From JAXLRU01 sp046330935 (GTDB lineage: Bacteria > Actinomycetota > Actinomycetes > Actinomycetales > Kineosporiaceae), in contig JAXLRU010000002.1 of assembly GCA_046330935.1 (NCBI GenBank), positions 868,001 to 932,000 of the forward strand: a stretch of 64,000 nt of DNA, given 5' to 3'. Shown piece by piece: positions 23,793 to 32,365 of this stretch (position 1 is its first letter; the number at the start of each line of letters is the position of its first letter). The notes under the pieces are model-generated. The model had not been told where the DNA came from and did no database searches. It saw nothing but the letters and a program-made list of their open reading frames with translations. A program made the position numbers and the translations under genes.

Positions 23793-25223
23793 TCAGTCGT
23801 CGTCGGAGCCGGCGGCCCGGCACGTGGTCTCGGCCCAGGACAGGCCCTCGAGGTAGGCGCGGGCGATGGTGGTGGGGGTGACGCCGCCGTCGATCAACGC
23901 CGCCACGTCGCCGCCCAGGTAGGCGGCGGCGGCGTCCCGCAGCGTCACGAGGTCGCTGATGGGGGCGGGCCGCCCCGGAGGGCTCGTCATCGCCGCGAGG
24001 AGTCCGGCCTCCAGCGGGGGCAGCCCGCGGACCACCTCGGCGGGCTCCACCTGCAGCGTCGAGGCGATGCCGCCGAGCAGGCCCAGCGTGAACGCCGCCT
24101 CCGGCTCCTCGAGCCCGTGCCACTTGGCCAGCAGCTCGTAGGCACGGGCCCGCGAGAGCGAGTCGATCAGCGATTCCGGCGACCCGGGCAGCCCCTTGAG
24201 CGCCACCAGGACGAGCCAGCCGCGCAGGCGTGCCATCCCCACGAGCACCACCGCGTCGCGGATCGTCGCGAGCTTGCGCGACTGCGCGTACGCCGCCGAG
24301 TTGGCGATCCGCATCAGCCGGTAGGTGAGCGCCGGGTCGCGCCGCAGCAGCCGCTCGACGTCCTCCGCCGTCGTCTCCGGGTCCCCCAGCTCGGCGATGA
24401 GTTGCAACGACAGGGCCTGCCCGGGCGTGAGGGAGTCGACGGTCAGCGTCTGCGGGCGGCCCAGGTGGTAGCCCTGGAACAGCGTGAACCCGAGGTCCCG
24501 GCAGCGCTGCAGCATCGCCTCGTCCTCGACCCGCTCCGCGAGCAGGGTCACCCCGAACGGCCGGCAGCGCTCGACGACGTCGAGCACCTCCGGCCACGAC
24601 AGCCCCAGGACGTCGACCTTCACGATCTCGGCGAGCTCCAGCAGCGGGACGGCGGCCTCCGACCACGTGAAGTCGTCGAGCGCGAGCCGGTACCCGGCCT
24701 CCACGAGCCGCCGCGCGCCCGTCACCACCTCCTCGTCGACGGTGATCGACTCGAGGATCTCCAGCACCGCGTGGTCGGGGTCGAACGGCAGGGGGAGCTC
24801 GCCGACGAGGAAGGCCCGGGTGAGGTTGATGAAGCCGAGCCGCCCGCCGAGCACCTCCTCCAGGGGGAACTCCGTGAACGCCGCCACGATCGTCGTCGTG
24901 GTCGCCGCGTCGCCGTCGGACAGGCCGACCCCGCTGGCCGTCGCGTCGGCCGCCGCCCGGAACAGCAGCTCGAAGCCGTAGAGGGTGCCGTCGGCCGCGT
25001 AGACGGGCTGGCGGCCGATGTGCACGGTCGCCGAGCCGGTGGGGAGCTTGTGCGGGTGCCAGCCGGTGACGTCGGGCGAGGCCGGGTCGGGCTCGCGGCG
25101 GGACTGCCCCGGGACGCCGGCGTGGGCGGGGGACGCGTCGACGGCGTCCGGCCCCGCGGCGGCGACGGCGCCGGCCGGACGCGGCACCCGCGCCGTGGCG
25201 CGTGCGCTGCCCGCATCCCTCAT
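23793..25223 (-). CDS. EAL-HDOD signalling protein
   Basis: A 476-residue cytosolic protein of the YuxH-like family. After a disordered N-terminus, residues about 66-265 form an EAL domain: VHIGRQPVYAADGTLYGFEL, LGFINLTRAFL, LEILESITVD, LALDDF, VKVDVLGL, LLAERVED. The EAL triplet itself is replaced by FEL, so c-di-GMP hydrolysis is doubtful and binding or pure signalling is likely. Residues about 270-440 are an HDOD domain (RLLRRDPALTYRLMRIANSA). Such proteins often tune motility. A TCAAG-N16-TCGATC motif ends eight bases before the ATG, so a transcript from it would be leaderless, or translation starts further in. The gene is convergent with add, with 10 bp between stops. Confidence 0.88.
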   Translation of the reverse strand: MRDAGSARATARVPRPAGAVAAAGPDAVDASPAHAGVPGQSRREPDPASPDVTGWHPHKLPTGSATVHIGRQPVYAADGTLYGFELLFRAAADATASGVGLSDGDAATTTTIVAAFTEFPLEEVLGGRLGFINLTRAFLVGELPLPFDPDHAVLEILESITVDEEVVTGARRLVEAGYRLALDDFTWSEAAVPLLELAEIVKVDVLGLSWPEVLDVVERCRPFGVTLLAERVEDEAMLQRCRDLGFTLFQGYHLGRPQTLTVDSLTPGQALSLQLIAELGDPETTAEDVERLLRRDPALTYRLMRIANSAAYAQSRKLATIRDAVVLVGMARLRGWLVLVALKGLPGSPESLIDSLSRARAYELLAKWHGLEEPEAAFTLGLLGGIASTLQVEPAEVVRGLPPLEAGLLAAMTSPPGRPAPISDLVTLRDAAAAYLGGDVAALIDGGVTPTTIARAYLEGLSWAETTCRAAGSDDD

Positions 25224-25231
25224 GCGGTGAG

Positions 25232-25258
25232 GATCGACAGCGCTCGCAGCGTGCTTGA
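25232..25258 (-). promoter_or_regulatory. FliA (sigma-28)-like promoter of the EAL-HDOD gene
   Basis: Minus-strand TCAAG (25258-25254), 16 bp, TCGATC (25237-25232). Same spacing and sequence as the motifs before both chemotaxis receptors. Confidence 0.45.
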
Positions 25259-25352
25259 GGTTCCGCGCGGGTGTGCCTGCCCGGATGGTCGGACCCGGCC
25301 GGGGCCGGCTCGGCCCTGGTCGGCGACCGCTCGGCTGCCGCTCAGCCCGCGA

Positions 25353-25721
25353 TCACGGCGCGGGGGCCTGCCAGGACTCGACGAACTCCACGAGATCGGC
25401 CTCGACCTGCGTCAACGACGCGTCGTCGGTGTCCCAGCCCTGCAGGACCGGCGGGTCGTCCACGCTGACGTCGATCCGGTACCGGACGGCGTCGGGCACC
25501 GCCGACCGGCCGGCGTCGGGCACCCCTTCCTCGCCGTCGGCGACCTGGACCTCCGCCCGCACCGACAGCGCGGCGGCGACGAGCGTGCGGAGCTGCCCGG
25601 CGCCGTCGTCGTCGAGGTCGGCGGTGTCGACGACGCGCGGGGGCGTGCGTGCGAGGACGACCGCCGCGAAGCCCCCGCGCACCAGCAGGCTGACCCGCAC
25701 CCGCGACGTCGGCTCGATCAC
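25353..25721 (-). CDS. Emfourin-type protealysin inhibitor
   Basis: A 122-residue cytosolic protein encoded directly behind an M4 protease with a 4-bp GTGA overlap. It resembles emfourin, the slow tight-binding inhibitor that forms an operon with protealysin in Serratia: a short N-terminal strand pair (VRVSLLVRGGFAAVVLA), an acidic middle (DTADLDDDGAGQL) and a terminal amphipathic helix. The segment RYRIDVSVDDPPVLQGWDTD matches the inhibitor C-terminal region in pattern. The assignment rests on size, position and these segments. It would keep the leaderless protease inactive inside the cell. The GTG at 25721 gives the full length and the coupling. Confidence 0.78.
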   Translation of the reverse strand: MIEPTSRVRVSLLVRGGFAAVVLARTPPRVVDTADLDDDGAGQLRTLVAAALSVRAEVQVADGEEGVPDAGRSAVPDAVRYRIDVSVDDPPVLQGWDTDDASLTQVEADLVEFVESWQAPAP

Positions 25722-26773
25722 GGGCCCGTCACGCTCACGCCGACGCCGTCCCAGCCGGCCGCCACAGCCTCCTGCTCGGCGCTGCCCGCACCGTAGCGGC
25801 GGCCCGCGGCGTCGACCGTGCCGCGCGCGAAGTCGGCGAAGTCGCTGCTCGCGTGCGCGCGCAGCAGCGCGTCGTACCAGATCAGCGCGGGGGCCTTCCA
25901 GGAGTGGCCGCCGAGCTTGGTCGCCGCCAGGTAGAACGCGTGGTTGGGGATGCCGGAGTTGAAGTGGACGCCGCCGTGGTCGTCCTCCTCCGTGTCGGGC
26001 AGGTCGACGTAGTCGCGCATGTGCGCGGGCTGCGGGTCCTTGCCCAGGCGCGGGTCGTCGTAGGCGGTGCCGGGAGCCTTGAGCGAGCGCAGGGCGTCGG
26101 CGGTGACGTCGGGGGTGAAGATGTCGGCGCCGATCAGCCAGTCGGCCTCCTCGACGGTCTGGTTCAGGAACCACTGCTTGACCGCGACGGCGAACACGTC
26201 GGACACGCTCTCGTTGAGCGCGCCGGACTGGTTGCGGTAGTCGAGGTCGGCGGTGAACTGCGTGACGCCGTGGGTCAGCTCGTGCGCGATGACGTCGAGG
26301 GAGCCGGTGAAGTCGGTGAACAGCACGCCGTCGCCGTCCCCGAACACCATGTGCCGGCCGTCCCAGAACGCGTTGTTGAACTTGCGGCCGCGGTGCACGT
26401 AGCCGTCCAGCCGCATGCCGCGCCCGTCGAGGGAGTCGCGGTCGAGGACCTGACGGTAGAAGTCGCGGGTGGTGCCCAGGCCCTCGTAGGCCGCGTTGAC
26501 CGACGGATCGGCCGAGGCCGGGCCCTCCTCCGTGCGCGCCACCACGGCGTCGGCCAGGGTGATCCGGTGCTGCAGGTCGAAGATCGTGCGGCGGCCCTCG
26601 GTGGGGGCGGTGACCCTGCCGACGACGCCGGGCAGCACGCTGCGGTGCGCCCGCAGGGCGGCGGAGGACACCAGCGAGCGCAGGCCGATCCGCCGCAGCC
26701 GCGGGTCGTCGCTGTCGAGCAGCCGCTCCAGCAGGTAGGGCGGCAGGAAGCAGTGCAGGCGTGCGGTGGTCAT
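25718..26773 (-). CDS. Protealysin-like M4 metallopeptidase
   Basis: A 351-residue thermolysin-family zinc protease. The zinc motif HELTH is at residues 164-168, the third ligand is E188 (NESVSDVF), and the late HFNSGIPNHAFYLAA supplies the active-site histidine region. It has no signal peptide. The N-terminus HCFLPPYLLERLL is the short PPL propeptide motif of protealysin-like proteases, rather than the long FTP/PepSY propeptide of thermolysin. Protealysins are cytoplasmic or are released by unusual routes and can affect host cells or the producer's own proteins. ATG 26773 follows AAGGGG; an upstream ATG at 26809 is less likely. It is co-translated with the emfourin-like inhibitor. Confidence 0.92.
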   Translation of the reverse strand: MTTARLHCFLPPYLLERLLDSDDPRLRRIGLRSLVSSAALRAHRSVLPGVVGRVTAPTEGRRTIFDLQHRITLADAVVARTEEGPASADPSVNAAYEGLGTTRDFYRQVLDRDSLDGRGMRLDGYVHRGRKFNNAFWDGRHMVFGDGDGVLFTDFTGSLDVIAHELTHGVTQFTADLDYRNQSGALNESVSDVFAVAVKQWFLNQTVEEADWLIGADIFTPDVTADALRSLKAPGTAYDDPRLGKDPQPAHMRDYVDLPDTEEDDHGGVHFNSGIPNHAFYLAATKLGGHSWKAPALIWYDALLRAHASSDFADFARGTVDAAGRRYGAGSAEQEAVAAGWDGVGVSVTGP

Positions 26774-26882
26774 CGGGAACCCCTTCCGATGTGGACGTGC
26801 GCCCATCATGGCCCCCGGGTCCGACGCCCGGGGTTGCCTTGCAGGAGCGCGCCGCGCGCGTCGGCGATACGGCGTCGCGGCG

Positions 26883-28178
26883 TCAGTCCAGGGGGTGCAC
26901 GAACAGCCCGGAGCGGAGCTTGGGCTCGAACCACGTGGACTTCGGCGGCATGACGGCGCCGGTGTCGGCGACGTCCATCACCTGCTCCACCGAGGTGGGG
27001 AACAGCGAGAACGCGACGGCCGCGCGCCCGGCGTCCACGAGCCGCTCCAGCTCGGCAGTGCCGCGGATCCCGCCGACGAAGGAGATCCGCTGGTCGGTGC
27101 GGGGGTCGGCGATGCCGAGCAGCGGCCCGAGCAGCCGGTCCTGCAGGACCGACACGTCGAGGGAGCCGATCGGGTCGGACGGCGTGAGCTCGGCCTTCGC
27201 GCGCAGCCGGAACCACGCGGGCCCGCCGGGCAGGCCGGCGAGGTAGCAGCCGAACTCGCCGGCGGAGGTCGGCCGCACCGGCACCTCGGTGGCCTCGACG
27301 TCGAAGCCGGAGCGGACGGCGTCCAGGAACGCCTCGGGCGCGAGCCCGCCGAGGTCGGCGACCACCCGGTAGTACGGCAGGACCGTCAGCTGGGCGGCGG
27401 GGAAGACGACCGAGAGGAACCACTCGGCCTCGCCCGCGTCGGCGGGGCCCCCCGCGGCGACGGCGGCGGCGCGCTTGCGCTGGGCCAGGCGCACCGCGGC
27501 GGCGGAACGGTGGTGGCCGTCGGCCACGTAGAGCCGGGGCAGCTCGGCGAAGGCGGCGACGAACGCGGCCACCGTCTCGGCGTCGCGCACCGGCCACAGC
27601 TCGTGCCGGACGCCGTCGACGCTGGTCAGGTCGATCTCGCTCGCCGCGGCGGTGACCGTCGCGAGCAGCACGTCGACCCGCTCCGACGGCCGGTGCATGA
27701 GGAAGACGGGCTCGTCGTGGGCGTCCAGCACCTCCACGTGGCGGGTGCGGTCGTCCTCCTTGTCGGGCCGCGTGTGCTCGTGGGTCGCGATGACACCCGA
27801 CTCGTACTCGGCCACCGACGTGCAGGCGACCAGGCCCGTCTGGACGGCGTCGGCGGGCTGCCCGTCCGGGCCGGCGGCGACGCCCGGCATCGTCTGTCGG
27901 TAGACGAACAGCACCGGCCCCGCCTCGGCGACCAGCGCCCCGCGCGTCACGAGGTCGGCGAGGGCGGCCGCGGCCTGGGCGTAGACCGGCTCGGAGTGCA
28001 CGTCGGTGCCCTCCGGCAGGTCGATCTCGGGGCGCGAGACGTGGAGGAAGCTGTCGGGGTTGCCCTCCGCCATGGCCGCCGCCTCGGCGGTGTCCATGAC
28101 GTCGTAGGGCAGGGACGCGACGGCGCCGGCCCGGTGGACGGGCGGGCGCAGGGCCCGGAACGCGCGGATGGCTGCCAC
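26883..28178 (-). CDS. DUF1015 family protein (SerK-like fold)
   Basis: A 431-residue cytosolic protein. Recognisable segments are RAFRALRP, PYDVMDTAEA, FLHVSRPEIDLP, VIATHEHTRPDKEDDRTRH, HDEPVFLM and LYVADGHHRSAAA. The ADGHHR and EHT-x-x-x-K-x-DR motifs are the conserved core. One archaeal member is an ADP-dependent serine kinase, but most bacterial members are uncharacterised, so the reaction here is not assigned. Bacterial homologues often sit near serine or phosphoglycerate dehydrogenase genes; none is visible here. GTG 28178 gives the family start. A strong terminator separates it from the upstream secreted-protein cluster. Confidence 0.85.
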   Translation of the reverse strand: MAAIRAFRALRPPVHRAGAVASLPYDVMDTAEAAAMAEGNPDSFLHVSRPEIDLPEGTDVHSEPVYAQAAAALADLVTRGALVAEAGPVLFVYRQTMPGVAAGPDGQPADAVQTGLVACTSVAEYESGVIATHEHTRPDKEDDRTRHVEVLDAHDEPVFLMHRPSERVDVLLATVTAAASEIDLTSVDGVRHELWPVRDAETVAAFVAAFAELPRLYVADGHHRSAAAVRLAQRKRAAAVAAGGPADAGEAEWFLSVVFPAAQLTVLPYYRVVADLGGLAPEAFLDAVRSGFDVEATEVPVRPTSAGEFGCYLAGLPGGPAWFRLRAKAELTPSDPIGSLDVSVLQDRLLGPLLGIADPRTDQRISFVGGIRGTAELERLVDAGRAAVAFSLFPTSVEQVMDVADTGAVMPPKSTWFEPKLRSGLFVHPLD

Positions 28179-28191
28179 GGCCCGTCAGACT

Positions 28192-28231
28192 GCCACGCCC
28201 CCCGCGGACGACGTGCCGCGGGGGGCGTGGC
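28192..28231 (-). terminator. Strong terminator at end of secreted-protein cluster
   Basis: Perfect 16-bp arms (GCCACGCCCCCCGCGG and its complement) with an 8-base loop, immediately downstream of the last secreted-protein gene on the minus strand. Behind it, 28236-28277 holds short CCTCAGG/CCTGAGG repeats. Confidence 0.7.
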
Positions 28232-28269
28232 GAGTCTCACCTCAGGGGTCTCACCTGAGGGGCCTCACC

Positions 28270-29157
28270 TCAGGGGCGCGGCGTGCACGCCGGCCCGGTC
28301 GGGGACCAGGTCGTCGTCGGCGGGTCGGTGGGGGTCGCGCGGCTCGCCGCCGCCGCCATCGCGGTGGAGGTGGGCGACGCGCTCGGCGTGGCGTCCAGGC
28401 GGGTGAGCTGGATCGAGTCCAGGTGCACCGAGGACCCGAGGGTCGCGGCCTCGCGGGACACGCTCAACGTGTACCCGCCGGGCGAGGCCGGGACGATGAC
28501 CGTCACCTGCTGCCAGACCTTGGCCTGCAGCACGACCGGCGTCACCCGCAGGGTGCCCGGGGTGCTGACCTCGACGCGCAGCTTGGGGCGGTTGTCCGGG
28601 GTGGGGCCCGTGGTGCCGTAGCTGGGGCAGGTCGGTGCCGGCGCGACCGGCTTGGCCTTGGGCAGGCGCACGAAGAAGCTGATCTTCCGCCAGGAGCCCG
28701 TGCCCGTGAACCGGCTCTCGGGCAGCAGGACCGTGGCCGCGTTCACCGGGCTGGCGTCGACCCGGTCGAGGTTGTCGATCCGCAGCCCTCGCTGGCCCGC
28801 CTGGGCGGCCGACTTCACGACCTTGAGACGGATCTTGCGGTGCGTCGTCGTCCAGCCGTTGAGGCCGCCGGTCTCGAAGTCGATGCCGCCGACGGTGCTC
28901 GGGCCGGGGTCCGGCGTCGTGGGACCGGGCGCCGTGCGGGTGCAGAACGGCTGGATCACGCCGCTGCCCCCGCAGCGCGTGACGGTGGTGCTGACGGGCG
29001 GGGTCGTGGAGTCCGCAGCGGGGGAGGCCCCTGCGCCGAGGGCCCCCGCGGCCGGGACGGCGATCAGCGCGCTGAGGGCGATCACCGCACCGGCGGCGCC
29101 GGCGGCCAGCCTGCGCACGGACGGGCTCGGGTGGTCGGGGGTCGGGACGGTCGTCAT
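28270..29157 (-). CDS. Secreted FEDG-GW family protein A
   Basis: A 295-residue exported protein. The signal region is RRLAAGAAGAVIALSALIAV, cleaved near AGALGAG. A Thr/Pro linker with CGGSGVIQPFCTRT follows. The domain is a lectin-like beta sandwich from about residue 90: IDFETGGLNGWTTTHRKIRL, GLRIDNLDR, ESRFTGTGSWRKISFFVRL, WQQVTVIVP, VHLDSIQLTRL. The C-terminal tail is Ser/Thr/Pro-rich and ends GPACTPRP, with a single cysteine five residues from the end. The domain resembles carbohydrate-binding CenC-type modules in layout, but no ligand residues can be proven. It is the last gene of a three-gene run with proteins B and C. GGAGCG precedes ATG 29157. Confidence 0.75.
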   Translation of the reverse strand: MTTVPTPDHPSPSVRRLAAGAAGAVIALSALIAVPAAGALGAGASPAADSTTPPVSTTVTRCGGSGVIQPFCTRTAPGPTTPDPGPSTVGGIDFETGGLNGWTTTHRKIRLKVVKSAAQAGQRGLRIDNLDRVDASPVNAATVLLPESRFTGTGSWRKISFFVRLPKAKPVAPAPTCPSYGTTGPTPDNRPKLRVEVSTPGTLRVTPVVLQAKVWQQVTVIVPASPGGYTLSVSREAATLGSSVHLDSIQLTRLDATPSASPTSTAMAAAASRATPTDPPTTTWSPTGPACTPRP

Positions 29158-29190
29158 CGGTCGCTCCGGAGGGTGTGAGGCGGGGTCGCC

Positions 29191-30048
29191 TCAGGGACGG
29201 GGGGTGCAGGACGGCCCGGTGGGCCGCCACGTCGTGGTGGGCGGTTCGGTGTGGGTCGCCGGGCGGGCGGCGCGGGTGGAGGCGGCCCTCGCCCCGTCCC
29301 TCCCGGCCGCCGGCGTCGCCTCGAGGCGGAGGAGTTCGACGGAGTCGAGGTGCACCGAGGAGTCCAGCGTCGCGAACTCCCGGGAGACGCCGAGGGTGTA
29401 GCTGGTCGAGGCGGGCACGAGGAAGGACACCTGCCGCCAGGACTTGCCGTACAGGTCCACGACGGTCGTCTGGCGGGTCTCGGGCGTCGTCACCCAGATC
29501 CGCAGTTTCGGACGGTTGTTGGGCGTGGTTCCTCCCGGGCACGTCGGCGTGGGGATCACCTTGGCCTTGGCCTGGCGGACCGACAGCGAGATCCGCCGCC
29601 AGTCACCCGTTCCGGTGAACCGGCTCTCGGGGACGGTGACCGTGGCCGCGGAGGCCTCCGACGCGTCCAGCTTGTCGAAGCCGTCGATCCGCAGGCCCCT
29701 GCGCCCGCTCTGCGCGGCGGCGTGCACGACCCTGAGCCGCAGCTTCCGGTTCGTCGTCGTCCAGCCGTCCGTGCCGCCGTCCTCGAAGTCGATCGTCCCC
29801 GCTGCCGGTGGGCTGGTGATCGGCGTCGTCGTGGGCGCGGACGAGGCCGGCCCCGCGCCCGTGCCGAGCGCTCCCGCGCCCGTGCCGAGCGCTCCCGCGC
29901 CCGTGCCGAGCGCTCCCGCGCCCGTGCCGAGCGCCCCCGCGGCCGGGACGGCGATCAGGGCACTGAGCGCGATCACCGCACCGGCCGCGGAGGCGGCGAG
30001 GCGCCTGGCCGATGGATGCTGCCGGGGCGGCGCAGCACTGTCGGTCAT
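29191..30048 (-). CDS. Secreted FEDG-GW family protein B
   Basis: A 285-residue paralogue of protein A (closest in the cluster). The signal segment is RRLAASAAGAVIALSALIAV, followed by four copies of ALGTGAG encoded by 21-bp tandem repeats. The beta-sandwich module is IDFEDGGTDGWTTTNRKLRL, GLRIDGFDKLD, ESRFTGTGDWRRISLSVRQ, WRQVSFLVP, VHLDSVELLRLEA, and the tail ends GPSCTPRP. Only two cysteines remain in the mature protein (PTCPGG and the tail), so they probably form a disulfide between module and tail. ATG 30048 has GAGG eight bases upstream; the stop of protein C lies 10 bp upstream, so the genes are co-transcribed. Confidence 0.75.
   Translation of the reverse strand: MTDSAAPPRQHPSARRLAASAAGAVIALSALIAVPAAGALGTGAGALGTGAGALGTGAGALGTGAGPASSAPTTTPITSPPAAGTIDFEDGGTDGWTTTNRKLRLRVVHAAAQSGRRGLRIDGFDKLDASEASAATVTVPESRFTGTGDWRRISLSVRQAKAKVIPTPTCPGGTTPNNRPKLRIWVTTPETRQTTVVDLYGKSWRQVSFLVPASTSYTLGVSREFATLDSSVHLDSVELLRLEATPAAGRDGARAASTRAARPATHTEPPTTTWRPTGPSCTPRP
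29858..29941 (-). repeat. Four 21-bp in-frame tandem repeats
   Basis: Units CCCGTGCCGAGCGCTCCCGCG at 29858, 29879, 29900 and 29921 (last with one change) encode ALGTGAG four times just after the signal peptide of protein B. Copy number changes would alter linker length without frameshift. Confidence 0.9.
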
Positions 30049-30058
30049 GGCGTTCACC

Positions 30059-31096
30059 TCACTTGGTGGTGCAGAGGGGGTGGACGACGGCCGCGGGGGC
30101 CGCGGCGCTCGTCGCGGTCACGGTCGCGGTGGGAGTCGGGGTCGAGGTCGGCGCGGAGACGCGGTCGAGCGTGATCGTGTCCACGAAGAGGGGGGCCTTC
30201 GTGGGGTTGCCGGCGCGGGAGATGCCGAGCATGACGTTCTCGCCGTCAAGAGCGGGGGCGGGGACCACGAGGGTCACCGTCGTCCAGCTCGTGCTGGTCA
30301 GGGCCACCGTGGTGGTGGCCCGCACGGACCCGGACGTCAGCGTGACGATCACCTTGGGCCAGTCCGGGGCGCCGGTCGGCCCACCACAGGAGTACTTGGG
30401 CGTCCCCGCCGCCACCTTGGAGGGGCGCAGCTGCAGGGTGACCTTGCGCAGCTCGCCTGTGCCGGCGAAACGGCTCTCCGTCAGGTAGGCGTTCACCGTG
30501 CTGCTGGTGCCGTTGCCGACGGGGGCCCGGTAGAGGTCGGAGATGCGCAGGCCGTAACGGCCCGCCTGCCGGGCGGCCTTGGTGACCTTGAGCCTGACCT
30601 GGGGCACCGTGGTCGTCCAGGCGCGCAGGTCGCCGTCCTCGAAGTCGATCAGCCCGAGGCGGACGGGTGCCGTCCCGGTGGGGCTCGTCGTGGGCGGGTG
30701 GGTACAGAACGGCTTGATCTGTCCGGCTGCGCCGCCGCACGGCTGAGGAGGCGTCGTGATGATCGTCGTCGTGGGCGGGCGCGTGCAGAACGGGCTCACC
30801 CCGCCCTTGGCGGAGCCCCCGCACGGCACGGGAGGCGTGGTCCGGCTCGTCGTGGTGATGGACGTCGTCGGGGGGCGCGTGCAGAACGGCTGCACCTCGC
30901 CGCCGGCGCCGCAGGTGGGGTATGGCGGGGTGGTGGTCCCGGTGGCGGCGGTGCGCACTCCGGCGGCGCCCGTGCCCAACGCCCCGGCGGCCGGGACGGC
31001 GATCAGGGCCGTCAGGGCGAGGACGGCGCCGGCCGCACCCGCCGCGAGTCGACGTCCGGACGGGGCGCCGTCCGGCGTGCTGGTGATTCGGATCAT
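30059..31096 (-). CDS. Secreted FEDG-GW family protein C
   Basis: A 345-residue exported paralogue, first gene of the C-B-A run. After the signal peptide (RRLAAGAAGAVLALTALIAV) comes a long linker holding three repeats of the unit CGG-x(3)-G-x-x-PFCTRPPTTS (EVQPFCTRPPTTS, GVSPFCTRPPTTT, QIKPFCTHPPTTS), each with two cysteines. The module follows: IDFEDGDLRAWTTTVPQVRL, GLRISDLYR, ESRFAGTGELRKVTLQLRP, TVTLVVP, LFVDTITLDRV. The tail ends HPLCTTK. The many PxCT repeats make this the most cysteine-rich member. A sigma-70-type promoter is 75 bp upstream of ATG 31096. Confidence 0.75.
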   Translation of the reverse strand: MIRITSTPDGAPSGRRLAAGAAGAVLALTALIAVPAAGALGTGAAGVRTAATGTTTPPYPTCGAGGEVQPFCTRPPTTSITTTSRTTPPVPCGGSAKGGVSPFCTRPPTTTIITTPPQPCGGAAGQIKPFCTHPPTTSPTGTAPVRLGLIDFEDGDLRAWTTTVPQVRLKVTKAARQAGRYGLRISDLYRAPVGNGTSSTVNAYLTESRFAGTGELRKVTLQLRPSKVAAGTPKYSCGGPTGAPDWPKVIVTLTSGSVRATTTVALTSTSWTTVTLVVPAPALDGENVMLGISRAGNPTKAPLFVDTITLDRVSAPTSTPTPTATVTATSAAAPAAVVHPLCTTK

Positions 31097-31170
31097 GTGA
31101 GGAACACCCTTCCACTGGTCCCGGCCGTCACCCAGATGTCCCGGCCAGGACTCCCCCAGGGGGTGGGCCG

Positions 31171-31200
31171 ACGGTAGGGAGTGGAGATCGGCCACGGCAA
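31171..31200 (-). promoter_or_regulatory. Promoter of the protein C-B-A run
   Basis: Minus-strand TTGCCG (31200-31195), 18 bp, TACCGT (31176-31171), about 75 bp before the ATG of protein C. Same layout as the promoters of proteins D, E, F and G. Confidence 0.55.
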
Positions 31201-31211
31201 CCCGTGACGGC

Positions 31212-31225
31212 CGACAAGCTTGTCG
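31212..31225. promoter_or_regulatory. 14-bp perfect palindrome upstream of promoter
   Basis: CGACAAGCTTGTCG lies 12 bp upstream of the -35 box of the protein C promoter. It is a possible operator for a dimeric regulator; no matching regulator gene is seen. Confidence 0.4.
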
Positions 31226-31321
31226 AGGGTCGGCGAACGGTCGTATCCGGGACGGACCGGCCCGCCCCGAGCACGCAGCGTCGCCGCGCGCCCGGGGTGG
31301 ACGTCAGCCGCGCACGGATCG

Positions 31322-32176
31322 TCAGCGCCGCGTACAGAGGGGGCGGACGGCGCGGGCGGTGCTCGTGCTCGGTGCCGGGCTGCCGGTGGCCGTCCCGGTG
31401 GTCCACGTCGGGGTGGGCAGGTCGGTGTGCGAGGTGACGATCGAGTCCACGTAGACCGCCGACGTCAGCCGGCCGGTGTAGCGGTCGAGCGTCAGCGTGA
31501 CCGGCCCCGAGGTGGGCGCGGGGAACCGGAGGGAGATCGTCGTCCACTCGGCGTCGGGGAGGATCCCCACGGTGGTGCCGGTGCCCGTGCCGCTCACCGT
31601 GAAGCGCAGCCCGGGGGCGAGGTCGCCGGGGCAGGCGTCGGTGATCGTGCTCGGCTGGTTCCGGACCGGCTTGGACAGGCGCACCTGCAGGCTGATCCGC
31701 AGCAGCGGGCCGCTGCCGATGAACGCGGTGACGGGCAGCGACACCGATGCGGAGTGCGCCGGGTCGAGGACGACGCCCTTCTCCAGACCCCTGATCATCA
31801 AGCCCTTGCCGCCCGCCTGGGCCGCCTTGCCGACGACCTTGAGCTTCACGTCCCGCCCACCCGGCGTCCAGCCGTGCAGCCCGCCGTCCTCGAAGTCGAT
31901 CCCGCCCGCGGACGGCGTGCCGGTGGGGGACGACGTCGGCGGTCGCGTGCACTCCGGCGTGGGCGCCTGCCCGCTGCGGCAGGGCTTGCCGGGGGTGGTG
32001 GGGTGCGTGGTGGTGGCCGCCGCGGCGACGCGGCCGGGAGTGGCCGACGCGGTGAGCGCGCCGGCCGCGGGGACGGCGACCGCCGCGGTCGCGAGGAGGA
32101 CGGCGCCCGCGGCGCCGGCGCTGAGCCTGCGCCGTTCCCGGGAGCCGGTGGGAGGGGTGTCGAAGGAACGTGTCAT
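31322..32176 (-). CDS. Secreted FEDG-GW family protein D
   Basis: A 284-residue exported paralogue with its own promoter. The signal segment is RRLSAGAAGAVLLATAAVAV, and a linker contains PCRSGQAPTPECTRPPTSS (two cysteines, matching the PFCTRPPTTS unit of protein C). The module is IDFEDGGLHGWTPGGRDVKL, GLMIRGLEKG, FIGSGPLLRISLQVRLSK, WTTISLRFPAP, VYVDSIVTSH. The tail ends VRPLCTRR. An extra internal cysteine (DACPGD) could pair with the tail. GGAAGG precedes ATG 32176 at good spacing; longer upstream starts overlap the promoter. Confidence 0.75.
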   Translation of the reverse strand: MTRSFDTPPTGSRERRRLSAGAAGAVLLATAAVAVPAAGALTASATPGRVAAAATTTHPTTPGKPCRSGQAPTPECTRPPTSSPTGTPSAGGIDFEDGGLHGWTPGGRDVKLKVVGKAAQAGGKGLMIRGLEKGVVLDPAHSASVSLPVTAFIGSGPLLRISLQVRLSKPVRNQPSTITDACPGDLAPGLRFTVSGTGTGTTVGILPDAEWTTISLRFPAPTSGPVTLTLDRYTGRLTSAVYVDSIVTSHTDLPTPTWTTGTATGSPAPSTSTARAVRPLCTRR

Positions 32177-32248
32177 GACGTGCACCTTCCGCTGGCCCCG
32201 CCCGACGACGCCGATGTCACGGGACGGAGCTCCCCTGAGGGTGCGGCG

Positions 32249-32278
32249 ACGGTAGGTGCGCAAGATCACACCCGACAA
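32249..32278 (-). promoter_or_regulatory. Promoter of protein D gene
   Basis: Minus-strand TTGTCG (32278-32273), 18 bp, TACCGT (32254-32249), 73 bp before the ATG. Confidence 0.55.
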
Positions 32279-32365
32279 GGGGGACCCGGTGGGGACCGGC
32301 GGGCGGGGTCGCTCAGCGGTGCGATCCGTCACGTCTCGTGACAGATCGGGCCTCGGCCGTCACGG

